DNA from: Tabrizicola thermarum
GTDB lineage: Bacteria; Pseudomonadota; Alphaproteobacteria; Rhodobacterales; Rhodobacteraceae
DNA: 64,000 nucleotides
Reading direction: 5' to 3'
NCBI RefSeq assembly: GCF_003574395.1
Contig: NZ_QMJY01000013.1
Span: 434,001-498,000, forward strand
In this document: in pieces, positions 9,384 through 16,797 of the stretch
Position numbering within the stretch: the first letter of the stretch is position 1
Layout of the letters: every line of letters starts with the position of its first letter
The notes under the pieces: generated by a model
What the model was told of the DNA's origin: nothing
Databases searched by the model: none
What the model saw: the letters and a program-made list of their open reading frames with translations, nothing else
Translations under genes and position numbers: made by a program

Positions 9384-10558
9384 CCCAGGACGTCTTTCTC
9401 TGCACCATGCGCCGCACGCCCATCGGCCGCTACGGCGGGGCGCTCGCCTCCATCCGCCCCGACGACATGGCCGCCCATGTCATCGACGGCCTGCTCGACC
9501 TGCACCCCGGCCTTCCCATCGACGAAGTGATCCTCGGCTGCGCCAACCAGGCGGGTGAGGACAACCGCAACGTCGCCCGCATGGCCGTCCTCCTCTCGCG
9601 CCTGCCCGACAGCGTTCCCGCCCTGACGGTGAACCGCCTCTGCGCCTCGGGCATGGATGCGGTGATCGCCGGGGCTCGTGCCATCCGCGACGGGGCCGAC
9701 CTCATCATCGCGGGCGGCGTCGAAAGCATGACCCGCGCGCCCTTCGTGATGCCCAAATCCGAAACCGCCTTCGCCCGTCAGGCCGAAATCCATGACACCA
9801 CCATCGGCTGGCGCTTCGTCAACCAGCGCATCGCCAAGGCGCATGGCATCCAGTCGATGCCCGAAACCGCCGAGAACGTGGCCGAAGACTTCGCCATCAC
9901 CCGCGCCGACCAGGACGCCTACGCGCTCCGGTCACAGGACCGCTACGATGCCGACTGGCACCGCGCCGACATTCTGCCGGTGACGATCCGCTCCCGCGCG
10001 GGCGACACAATGGTGGACCGCGACGAACACCCCCGCGCCACCTCGCTCGACCGGCTGGCCGCGCTTCCCACCCCGTTCCGCGACAACGGCACCGTGACCG
10101 CAGGAAACGCCGCCGGGGTCAACGACGGGGCCTGCGCCCTCCTCCTCGCCTCGACCAAAGCCGTCCGCGCCCACAGCCTCACCCCCCTCGCCCGGATCGG
10201 CCGCGCCGCCTCGGCCGGAGTCGCCCCCCGGATCATGGGCATCGGCCCCATCGCCGCCGTGGAACGCCTCGTTGCCAGAGGCGCCAAGCCTCCCTCCGAA
10301 CAGGACGTGATCGAACTGAACGAGGCCTTCGCCGCCCAGGTCCTCGCCTGCACCCGCGCTTGGGGCCTCGACGACGCCGACCCCCGCGTGAACGCGCGCG
10401 GAGGTGGCATCAGCATGGGCCATCCCCTCGGCATGTCCGGCGCGCGCATCACCGCCACCGCCGCCCGCCGTCTGGCCGAAAGCGGCGGCAAATCGGCTCT
10501 CGCCACCCTCTGCGTCGGCGTCGGCCAAGGCGTCGCGATAGAGCTGCTCTCCGTCTGA
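9380..10558 (+). CDS. Acetyl-CoA acyltransferase / 3-oxoadipyl-CoA thiolase-like
   Basis: 392-residue thiolase with all catalytic residues: Cys88 in NRLCASGMDAV, NEAFAAQ, His348 in GGGISMGHPLGMSGAR and Cys378 in CVGVGQG. The ATG at 9380 overlaps the preceding stop. It would cleave the final 3-oxoacyl-CoA to acetyl-CoA plus a shortened acyl-CoA. Similarity is to the PcaF/PaaJ side of the thiolases as much as to biosynthetic AtoB types. It ends the plus-strand operon. Confidence 0.88.
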   Translation: MTQDVFLCTMRRTPIGRYGGALASIRPDDMAAHVIDGLLDLHPGLPIDEVILGCANQAGEDNRNVARMAVLLSRLPDSVPALTVNRLCASGMDAVIAGARAIRDGADLIIAGGVESMTRAPFVMPKSETAFARQAEIHDTTIGWRFVNQRIAKAHGIQSMPETAENVAEDFAITRADQDAYALRSQDRYDADWHRADILPVTIRSRAGDTMVDRDEHPRATSLDRLAALPTPFRDNGTVTAGNAAGVNDGACALLLASTKAVRAHSLTPLARIGRAASAGVAPRIMGIGPIAAVERLVARGAKPPSEQDVIELNEAFAAQVLACTRAWGLDDADPRVNARGGGISMGHPLGMSGARITATAARRLAESGGKSALATLCVGVGQGVAIELLSV

Positions 10559-10576
10559 CCGGGCGCAACACCTGCA

Positions 10577-10634
10577 ACCGGGCCAAAATCCTTCGAAGGA
10601 TTTTGCAAAACTTTTCGAAAAGTTTTGCCCCGGT
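10577..10634. repeat. Twin 22-bp TTCGAA palindrome element (copy 1)
   Basis: Two perfect 22-base palindromes abut without a spacer at 10584-10605 and 10606-10627, each centred on TTCGAA. An outer inverted repeat ACCGGG (10577-10582) / CCCGGT (10629-10634) could close both hairpins into a three-way junction. It lies 18 bases after the thiolase stop and may terminate transcription, although the U tract is internal rather than trailing. The rest of the gap to 10774 shows nothing else. Confidence 0.85.
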
Positions 10635-10773
10635 CGCACCCGGCCCGAACAGCTCCACCCCCGCGCTTGTGGAACCCCCTCACGTCCAAACTCGTTGACA
10701 GCCACCGGCAAAGCCACACCTTTGCCCCTGTGACCTCCGCGCTCCCCGCGCCGGACCTCGCCTGGACACCCTG

Positions 10774-11772
10774 ATGGCCCAACCACCCCTCCTGATCCCG
10801 CGACCCGAGGGGCTTTACTGCCCGGCAGGCGACTTCTTCATCGACCCCACCCGCCCCGTCCCCCGCGCGCTCATCACCCACGGCCATTCGGACCACGCCC
10901 GCCCCGGCCACAGCGCCGTCATGGCCACGCGCGAAACGCTCGACATCATGGCCATCCGCTACGGCGAAGACTTCACCACCGCCCGCCAGCCCTACACCGA
11001 CCCTATCCGCATCGGTGACGTCACCGTCAGCTTCCACCCGGCAGGCCATGTCCTCGGCTCTGCCCAGATCGCGGTGGAGGGTCAGGGCCAGCGCATCGTG
11101 GTTTCCGGCGACTACGCCCGCGTCCCCACCCCCACCTGCGCCCCGTTCGAGCCCGTCCCCTGCGACATCTTCGTCACCGAAGCGACCTTCGCCCTCCCCG
11201 TCTTCCGCCACCCCCCGCCACAGGTGGAAATCGCCCGCCTTCTGGCTTCCGTCGAGGCCAACCCCGACCGCGCGCACCTGATCGGCGCCTACGCCCTCGG
11301 CAAGGCCCAGCGCGTGATCGCCGCCATCCGCGCCGCAGGCTGGGACGCCCCCATCTTCATCCACGGCGCGCTGCAACGGCTCTGCGACTACCACGTCGCC
11401 CAAGGCATCGACCTCGGCGACCTCCGCCCCGCAACGGACGGCAGGAAATCCGACTTCGCCAAAGCCATCGTCATCGCGCCCCCCTCCGCCTTCGCCACCA
11501 CCTGGGCCCAGCGTTTCCCCGACCCGGTCCTCGCCTTCGCCTCCGGCTGGATGCAGGTCCGCGCCCGCGCCCGCCAGCGCGGCGTCGAACTGCCGCTCAT
11601 CATCTCCGACCACATCGACTGGCCGAACCTCACTGCCACCATCACCGAGCTGAACCCCGCCGAAGTCTGGATCACCCACGGCCGCGAAGACGCCCTCCTC
11701 CGCTGGTGCGAGCTGACCCAGCGCGCCGCGCGCCCCCTCCACCTCGTCGGCTACGAGGACGAAGCGGAATGA
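10774..11772 (+). CDS. Ligase-associated DNA damage response exonuclease (MBL fold)
   Basis: 332-residue metallo-beta-lactamase/beta-CASP protein. ITHGHSDHA (residues 34-42) holds the metal-binding HxHxDH, and HPAGHVLGSAQ is the second histidine motif. The family is the putative exonuclease always paired with an ATP-dependent ligase in bacterial DNA-repair cassettes. The ATGA overlap with the ligase gene (11769-11772) confirms the pairing. It acts in the cytoplasm on DNA ends; activity of the family is predicted rather than fully shown. Confidence 0.9.
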   Translation: MAQPPLLIPRPEGLYCPAGDFFIDPTRPVPRALITHGHSDHARPGHSAVMATRETLDIMAIRYGEDFTTARQPYTDPIRIGDVTVSFHPAGHVLGSAQIAVEGQGQRIVVSGDYARVPTPTCAPFEPVPCDIFVTEATFALPVFRHPPPQVEIARLLASVEANPDRAHLIGAYALGKAQRVIAAIRAAGWDAPIFIHGALQRLCDYHVAQGIDLGDLRPATDGRKSDFAKAIVIAPPSAFATTWAQRFPDPVLAFASGWMQVRARARQRGVELPLIISDHIDWPNLTATITELNPAEVWITHGREDALLRWCELTQRAARPLHLVGYEDEAE

Positions 11773-13340
11773 GCCTTTCCACCTTCGCCACCCTCCTGGA
11801 ACGCCTCGCCTTCACGCCGCAGCGCCTTGCCAAGGAACGCCTCCTCGCCGCCTCCTTCGCCCAGATCCCCGACCCCGACCGCGGCCTCACCCTCGCCGCC
11901 CTGACCGGAGATCTCAAACTCCGCCAGGTCACCCCCAGCCTCCTGCGCGGCCTGACCGAAACGCGAGCAGATGCTCAGCTTTTCCGCTACAGTTATGATT
12001 TCGTGGGCGACCTCGCGGAAACCATCGCCCTGATCTGGCCCGAAGGCACCCGCTCCGACCCGCCCCTGTCCGAGGTCATCCACGAACTTTCCACCACCCC
12101 CAGGACCCGCCTCCCCGCCCTCATCGCCACCCGGCTCGACAGCCTCGGCCCCTCCGAACGCTACGCCTACCTGAAGCTCGCCACCGGAGCCCTCCGGGTC
12201 GGCGTCTCCGCCCGCCTCGCCCGCTCCGCCTTCGCCAGCTGGGCCAACCTCGCCCTCCCGCAGGTCGAGGAGATCTGGCACGCCCTCACCCCCCCCTACC
12301 TCGACCTCTTCGCCTGGGCCGCCGGCACCGCCCCCCGCCCCGAAGCCGCCGCCCGCGCCCCCTTCCGCCCGGTGATGCTCTCCACCCCCACCGACCTCGA
12401 CCAGCTCTCCGCCCTCGACCCCGCCGCCTACGCCGCCGAATGGAAATGGGACGGCATCCGCGTCCAGGCCGTCAGCGACGCCGGCACCCGCCGCCTCTAC
12501 TCCCGCACCGGAGAGGACATCAGCCCTGCCTTCCCCGACATCATCGACCTGATGACCTTCGACGGCACGCTTGACGGAGAACTCCTCATCCGCCGCGGCG
12601 ACCAGATCGCCAGCTTCGGCGACCTGCAACAGCGCCTGAACCGCAAGACCGTGACCCCCGCGCTGCTCCGCAGCCACCCCGCGGGCCTGCGCCTCTACGA
12701 CGTCCTGATCTGGAACGGCCAGGACCTGCGCGACCAGCCCTACGACGCCCGCCGCGCGACCCTCGCCCAGGCCGTCGCCACCCTCGATCCCCGCATCGAC
12801 CTGTCGCCCAACCTCCCCTTCACCACCTGGGACGACCTCGCCGCCCTCCGCGCCGCACCTCCCGCCGACGTCATCGAAGGCGTGATGATCAAGCGCCGCG
12901 ACAGCCCCTACCTCGCCGGCCGCATCCGGGGCCCCTGGTTCAAGTGGAAACGCGACCCCCACCTGATCGACGCCGTCCTGATGTACGCCCAGCGCGGCCA
13001 CGGCAAACGGTCGGGCTACTATTCCGACTTCACCTTCGGCGTCTGGAATGGCGACGACCTCGTTCCCGTCGGCAAGGCCTATTTCGGCTTCACCGACGAG
13101 GAACTGCGGGAACTCGACCGCTTCGTCCGCACCAATACGGTCGAGCGTTTCGGCACCGTCCGCTCCGTCGCCCGCACCCGCGTGGTCGAGGTCGCGTTCG
13201 AGGGCCTCAACCGCTCCACCCGCCACAAATCCGGCGTCGCCATGCGCTTCCCCCGCATCAACCGCATCCGCCTGGACAAACCGGCGGCAGAGGCCGATCA
13301 CCTCTCCACCCTCCAGGCGATGCTGCCAAAAGACGACTGA
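11769..13340 (+). CDS. ATP-dependent DNA ligase (exonuclease-associated, LigC/cisB type)
   Basis: 523-residue ATP-dependent ligase. The N-terminal alpha-helical DNA-binding domain (1 to about 195) is followed by the adenylation domain with motif I EWKWDGIR, nucleophile Lys226; LYSRTGEDIS is motif Ia/III region and VIEGVMIKRRDSPY, with WFKWKRDP, are motifs IV-V. An OB domain closes the protein. In other genomes this pair is followed by a DEAD/H helicase and a phosphoesterase; here the next gene is a broken methyltransferase. The open frame extends 21 codons upstream into the exonuclease, but the ATG at 11769 is the coupled start. Confidence 0.92.
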   Translation: MSLSTFATLLERLAFTPQRLAKERLLAASFAQIPDPDRGLTLAALTGDLKLRQVTPSLLRGLTETRADAQLFRYSYDFVGDLAETIALIWPEGTRSDPPLSEVIHELSTTPRTRLPALIATRLDSLGPSERYAYLKLATGALRVGVSARLARSAFASWANLALPQVEEIWHALTPPYLDLFAWAAGTAPRPEAAARAPFRPVMLSTPTDLDQLSALDPAAYAAEWKWDGIRVQAVSDAGTRRLYSRTGEDISPAFPDIIDLMTFDGTLDGELLIRRGDQIASFGDLQQRLNRKTVTPALLRSHPAGLRLYDVLIWNGQDLRDQPYDARRATLAQAVATLDPRIDLSPNLPFTTWDDLAALRAAPPADVIEGVMIKRRDSPYLAGRIRGPWFKWKRDPHLIDAVLMYAQRGHGKRSGYYSDFTFGVWNGDDLVPVGKAYFGFTDEELRELDRFVRTNTVERFGTVRSVARTRVVEVAFEGLNRSTRHKSGVAMRFPRINRIRLDKPAAEADHLSTLQAMLPKDD

Positions 13341-13353
13341 CGCCGCCCCGTAG

Positions 13354-13426
13354 GGTGCGCATTCATGGCGCACCGCCCCCGTCGCCACACGAACCCGCAC
13401 CCCGTAGGGTGGGCGATCCGCCCACC
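13354..13426. repeat. Two TAGGGTG-type hairpin repeats
   Basis: In the 160-base gap after the ligase two similar hairpins occur: GGTGCGC (13354-13360) / GCGCACC (13368-13374), and GGTGGGCG (13408-13415) / CGCCCACC (13419-13426). Each is introduced by CCGTA. A near relative is the perfect palindrome at 60435-60458. They may act as terminators for the ligase operon. Confidence 0.6.
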
Positions 13427-13500
13427 ACCCCCGGCCCGGCTTCACTTGCCCTTAACCGCTTCCCCCGGATAGGATTCCGAACGGGTCAGGAGGGCCGCGC

Positions 13501-13778
13501 ATGTCGAACCACCTTTACTACGGCGACAACCTCACCGTGCTGCGCGAAAGCATCCGGGACGAAAGCGTGGACCTCATCTACCTCGACCCGCCCTTCAACT
13601 CGAACGCGGGCTACAACGTCCTCCTCAAGGCCCCCGACGGCTCGGGCTCAGCCGCGCAGATCGAGGCCTTCGACGACACCCGGCACTGGAACGACAGCGC
13701 CGAGGCGGCCTTTGCCGACGTCCTCTTGGTCGCCCCAACTGCAACCACTCTTCTTTGCGCATTGGATTGGCAAGCTCG
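13501..13778 (+). pseudogene. Site-specific DNA methyltransferase, N-terminal remnant
   Basis: Begins MSNHLYYGDNLTVLRESI and contains the amino-methyltransferase motif IV DPPFNS (from about residue 30) followed by a normal-looking HWNDSAEAAFADVL. After about base 13728 homology stops and the frame ends at 13786 in unrelated sequence. The matching C-terminal remnant resumes near 14347. The central region of the enzyme, normally a couple of hundred residues, is missing and replaced by about 0.6 kb carrying a toxin-like gene. A product would lack the SAM-binding half and cannot be active. The end coordinate is set just before the toxin start. Confidence 0.8.
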
Positions 13779-14186
13779 ATGCCGTTGACCTATCATCCCA
13801 GGGCAGGGCAGATACTTATGTGCGATTTCGAGGGCTTCAGGGTTCCCGAAATGGTCAAGGTTCGGCCAGTCATGGTCATCTCGCCGCGCTTGCCGCATCG
13901 AAATGACATCGTGACGATTGTGCCCATAAGTCTGACTGCGCCGATCCACGCTCTCCCGTTCAATGTCCGCCTGTCCAAGAACTACCATCCGCAAGAGCCT
14001 GACGACCTCCCGTGCTGGGCGAAGTGTGACATGGTGATGAACCTCGGAACCTGGCGTTTAGACGGTTTTAAGGTTGGTCGGCGAAAATGGGAAAATCCGC
14101 AGGCGACGGGCGACGACTTGAAGGCAGTGCGTCACGGTGTCCTGTGGGGGTTGGGCATGGGAAGCTTGATTCCTGCGCCAGAGTGA
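13779..14186 (+). CDS. PemK/MazF family toxin-like protein
   Basis: 135-residue protein beginning MPLTYHPRAGQILMCDF. The order of PGQ-like RAGQILMCDFEGF, KVRPVMVIS, VTIVPIS and the closing WAKCDMVMNL fits the PemK/MazF fold, whose members are usually ribosome-dependent or free mRNA endonucleases. The ATG at 13779 is chosen; the frame also opens at a TTG 24 bases earlier. GC content is visibly lower than in neighbours and codon use is different, suggesting transfer. It lies inside a disrupted methyltransferase and is followed by a strong terminator. No antitoxin gene is recognisable on either side, so it may be an orphan or a non-toxic relative. Confidence 0.75.
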   Translation: MPLTYHPRAGQILMCDFEGFRVPEMVKVRPVMVISPRLPHRNDIVTIVPISLTAPIHALPFNVRLSKNYHPQEPDDLPCWAKCDMVMNLGTWRLDGFKVGRRKWENPQATGDDLKAVRHGVLWGLGMGSLIPAPE

Positions 14187-14297
14187 CCTATTTGTTTCCT
14201 GTTCCCGGTCATCGGGCTTTAAGACCTAGATCCCTAGGCAGGCTGGCCGCCGAGCGATGACAAGCTTTGGTCAGTCTAGATTTTGTCAGCGTCCCTA

Positions 14298-14320
14298 GGC
14301 CCCGCTTCGGCGGGGCCTTT
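14298..14320 (+). terminator. Intrinsic terminator after PemK/MazF-like gene
   Basis: Perfect 8-bp stem GGCCCCGC / GCGGGGCC closed by a TTCG tetraloop and followed by TTTGCATTT. It ends plus-strand transcription 110 bases after the toxin-like gene and just before the methyltransferase remnant resumes. The stretch 14187-14297 has no gene; it contains a 9-base direct repeat TCCCTAGGC at 14231-14239 and 14292-14300. Confidence 0.8.
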
Positions 14321-14346
14321 GCATTTGGTTGTCCAATTCGACCGCC

Positions 14347-15018
14347 TCCTCCAACCCCGGGTATGTGGTGCTCGACCCGTTCTGCGGCTGCGACACCTCC
14401 GTCCATGCGGAGGAAAAGGTCTGGCGGCAATGGATCGGCATCGACGTCACCCACCTTGCCATCGGCCTGATCGAAAAGCGCATGCGCGATGCCTTCCCCA
14501 CGGTCCAGTTCACCACCCACGGCGTCCCGCAGGACATCCACGCCGCCCGCGACCTTGCGGCGCGCGGCAAATACCATGAGTTCGAGAAATGGGCGCTCTC
14601 CCTCATCGCCGCCCAGCCCGGCAACTTCGGCAAGAAGGGTGCGGACCGGGGCCTCGACGGGCGGCTCTACTTCGGGGCCAAGGGCACCACGCTCGGGATC
14701 GTCTCCGTCAAGGCCGGTGAGAACATCGGCGTCAGCATGATCCGCGACCTGAAAGACGTGATCGACCGCGAACGCGCCGGGGTGGGCGTGTTCCTGACCC
14801 TGACCGAACCGACCAAACCGATGGTCGCCGAGGCCGCCTCTGCGGGCCTCCACGAAGAACCCGGCTTCGCCCCCGTCGCGCGCCTCCAGATCGTCACCAT
14901 CGAACAGGCGATGGCCCTGCGCGAACGCGCCGTCCAGCTCCCCGCCCGCCGCGACGACGCCTTCAAGCGCGCCGCACGCGAGGACACCCCGAACCGCCAG
15001 GGCGCGCTTGACCTCTGA
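14347..15018 (+). pseudogene. DNA methyltransferase/nuclease fusion, C-terminal remnant
   Basis: From SSNPGYVVLDPFCG onward this is the C-terminal half of the same gene as the remnant at 13501. The SAM-binding motif I reads DPFCGCDTS instead of the usual DPFCGCGTT, a damaging-looking change. It continues WIGIDVTHLAIGLIEKRM and then a nuclease-like segment, GADRGLDGRLYF followed by LGIVSVKAG, which has the spacing of an Mrr-type PD-(D/E)xK site. The intact parent was therefore probably a one-chain modification/restriction enzyme. The frame remains open to 15018 despite the loss, so decay may be recent. No start codon or ribosome site serves this piece. Confidence 0.75.
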
Positions 15019-15043
15019 CCCCCGCCTGTCACCCATTCCCAAC

Positions 15044-15113
15044 TGTCATCCCCGCGAAGGCGGGGACCCAGTCGGGCCGGAAGATCTGTTTCCCCGCCTT
15101 CGCGGGGATGACA
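15044..15113. repeat. Long inverted repeat, 23-bp arms
   Basis: Arms at 15044-15066 and 15091-15113 are perfect 23-base complements (outer end TGTCATCCCCGCG, then AAGGCGGGGA) around a 24-base loop. This is a widespread style of intergenic repeat in alphaproteobacteria. It lies 26 bases after the methyltransferase remnant. Confidence 0.85.
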
Positions 15114-15150
15114 GGTTGCGCGAACAACGACCGCCTTCGCAAACCCGCAG

Positions 15151-15203
15151 GTCGGGCTTCAGACCGACTCTCGCACAGCCCGTAGGTCGGGGCCTGCCCC
15201 GAC
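15151..15203. repeat. Two GTCGGG-type hairpins
   Basis: GTCGG (15151-15155) / CCGAC (15163-15167), and GTCGGGGC (15186-15193) / GCCCCGAC (15196-15203). Both are preceded by GCAG or CGTAG, resembling the TAGGGTG hairpins at 13354 and 60435. The gap 15019-15231 holds only these repeats and the inverted repeat at 15044. Confidence 0.6.
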
Positions 15204-15231
15204 TCCCCCGGACCGACCAGCGGAACTCCGC

Positions 15232-15375
15232 CTAGAACAGCCCGTCGCCGCCCTTGTCCTGCTCCACGACCTCGTCCGCGACGATGGCCCCGGCCCCGCC
15301 GATCAGCAAGGGCGCGCAGCCCGACAGCGTCAGCAAAAGCAGCGCCACCATCAGCATCAGACCGGTATTCTGCAT
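15232..15375 (-). CDS. Small lipoprotein
   Basis: 47-residue peptide starting MQNTGLMLMVALLLL with a lipobox LSGC, so the mature protein would begin at the Cys and be about 27 residues (CAPLLIGGAGAIVADEVVEQ then a short acidic/glycine tail). The ATG at 15375 follows GGGGTTTCGGG; the open frame continues upstream to 15444 but that part is unlikely to be translated. Tiny outer-membrane lipoproteins of this type are common in Rhodobacterales and have no assigned function. It is probably monocistronic. Confidence 0.65.
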   Translation of the reverse strand: MQNTGLMLMVALLLLTLSGCAPLLIGGAGAIVADEVVEQDKGGDGLF

Positions 15376-15472
15376 CCCGAAACCCCTGTTCCCATGTCTT
15401 GCCAAATCGTTAATGACCACAGCCAACCCATTGATTTCGCTCATCCCGAAAAACCCGCCGCGCGCGGCACCC

Positions 15473-16105
15473 TCAGAACTCCACCCCCGGCTGCCCCTTG
15501 ATCCCGGCCCGGAACGGGTGCTTGACCAGCGTCATCTCGGTCACCAGATCCGCCGCCTCGATCAGCTCTTCCTTCGCATTCCGCCCGGTCAGGACCACAT
15601 GAGTCAAGGGCGGCTTTTCCGACCGCAGGAAAGCCAGCACCTCGCCCACATCCAGGTAGTCATACCGCAGCGCGATGTTGATCTCATCCAGCAGGACCAT
15701 GCGGATGGACGGGTCCCGGATCAGCTCCTTCGCCTTCTCCCACCCCGCCCGCGCCGCCGCGATGTCGCGGGCCTTGTCCTGCGTCTCCCAGGTGAAGCCC
15801 TCGCCCATCGCATGGAACTGGCAGAGGTCGGAGAAATGCGTGGTGAGCAGCCGCCGTTCCCCGGTATCCCAGGCCCCCTTGATGAACTGGACGACAGCGC
15901 AGGGCATCCCATGGGCGATGCAGCGCAGGATCATCCCGAACCCGCTGGACGACTTCCCCTTCCCCGCCCCGGTGTGGACGATGATGAGGCCCTTCTCCCC
16001 CTCTTTCCCCGCCATGATCTTGTCCCGCGCGGCCTTCTTCTTGGCCATCTTCTGGGCGTGGCGGGCCAGCTCGTCGGCCTCGGGTGTCGCAACGGTCTCG
16101 GTCAT
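15473..16105 (-). CDS. cobO: Cob(I)yrinic acid a,c-diamide adenosyltransferase
   Basis: 210-residue CobA/CobO/BtuR-type ATP:corrinoid adenosyltransferase, cytoplasmic, attaching the 5'-deoxyadenosyl group to cob(I)yrinic acid diamide. The P-loop HTGAGKGKSSSGFG is at residues 44-57; ALRYDYLDVGEV and LTGRNAKEELIEAADLVTEM are family blocks. The ATG at 16105 follows AAGGA by about 11 bases; an upstream TTG is rejected. It is transcribed away from the riboswitch-led cobW/cobN operon, the two starts being separated by about 320 bases. Confidence 0.93.
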   Translation of the reverse strand: MTETVATPEADELARHAQKMAKKKAARDKIMAGKEGEKGLIIVHTGAGKGKSSSGFGMILRCIAHGMPCAVVQFIKGAWDTGERRLLTTHFSDLCQFHAMGEGFTWETQDKARDIAAARAGWEKAKELIRDPSIRMVLLDEINIALRYDYLDVGEVLAFLRSEKPPLTHVVLTGRNAKEELIEAADLVTEMTLVKHPFRAGIKGQPGVEF

Positions 16106-16151
16106 GGTCGGTCGTGTCCTTGACAAGGGGGGGTGCCATGGCTCAGGTGGG

Positions 16152-16326
16152 CTGGCGCTGGTTCCTGTTTATGACAGGCGAAGAGGGAATGCGACAGGTC
16201 GGAAACGACCCGAAGCAGCCGCCCCCGCGACCGTGACCGGAGAGGTCCCATGGCCACTGGCGGATGCCGGGAAGGCGGGGGCTGTTGGGGAGACCCAGTA
16301 TCCGCAAGCCGGGAGACCTGCCAGCG
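16152..16326 (+). ncRNA. Cobalamin (B12) riboswitch upstream of DUF1636-cobW-cobN
   Basis: The conserved B12-box parts occur in order: an AGAGGGAATGCGACAGG segment near 16192, GCAGCCCCCGCGACCGTGA near 16225, GCCACTGGCG near 16253, GGGAAGGCGG near 16269 and the closing AAGCCGGGAGACCTGCC near 16307-16322. It lies about 97 bases before the DUF1636 start. Adenosylcobalamin binding would shut off the operon. The remaining part of the gap (16327-16422) contains the ribosome site GGAAGG. Confidence 0.92.
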
Positions 16327-16422
16327 TGAACGGCAACCGGCGGACGGGGTGTTCCGCGACCGGTGATCGGCGGTGTCCCCGCCCCTCGCTGGCCCACCCC
16401 TTTCGCCTATTGGAAGGCAACG

Positions 16423-16797
16423 ATGGGCACGACTCTCTACGTCTGCACCACCTGCAAGGCCGGCCAGCCGGTGCCCGAGGGCTCACCGCCCCCCGGTGCC
16501 CAACTGCACGCAGCCCTGATTGCCGGACAAGCGCCCGAAGGCGTGCGCATCGTCGGAGTGGAGTGCCTCTCGGCCTGCAACACCGGCTGCGCCATCTCTC
16601 TCACCAAACCCGGCGCCTGGTCCTACGTCTACGGCCGTCTGACCCTCGACGACGTCCCCGCCATCCTGGAAGGCGCCGGGAAATACGCCGCCACGCCGGA
16701 CGGCATCGTCCCGTGGCGCGACCGCCCCACCGTCTTCCGCAAGCAGAGCATCGCCCGCATCCCGCCCCATCCGCCGATAGAAGAGGCCGCCGAATGA
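16423..16797 (+). CDS. DUF1636 metal-binding protein
   Basis: 124-residue protein with cysteines at 8, 11, 48, 52 and 56 (YVCTTCKAG and ECLSACNTGC), suggesting a thioredoxin-like [2Fe-2S] or metal-binding fold. Members of this family are repeatedly found with cobalamin biosynthesis genes under B12 riboswitches; their job is not established, and delivery of cobalt or electrons around CobN/CobW is a plausible guess. The ATG at 16423 follows GGAAGG by 5 bases; the longer open frame upstream runs into the riboswitch. It overlaps cobW by 4 bases. Confidence 0.85.
   Translation: MGTTLYVCTTCKAGQPVPEGSPPPGAQLHAALIAGQAPEGVRIVGVECLSACNTGCAISLTKPGAWSYVYGRLTLDDVPAILEGAGKYAATPDGIVPWRDRPTVFRKQSIARIPPHPPIEEAAE

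Noticed and set aside
10577-10634. Twin palindromes considered as a CRISPR or REP-transposase array
   Set aside because: There are no spacers or regular repeat units, and no cas or REP-transposase gene is present.
14209-15042. A 277-codon minus-strand frame opposite the methyltransferase remnant
   Set aside because: The plus strand shows clear methyltransferase homology; the antisense frame spans a terminator and noncoding DNA.
16120-16148. TTGACA upstream of the first B12 riboswitch as a -35 box
   Set aside because: At 17 bases the -10 position reads TCAGGT, a poor match, and the TTGACA also forms part of the cobO ribosome-site region on the other strand.
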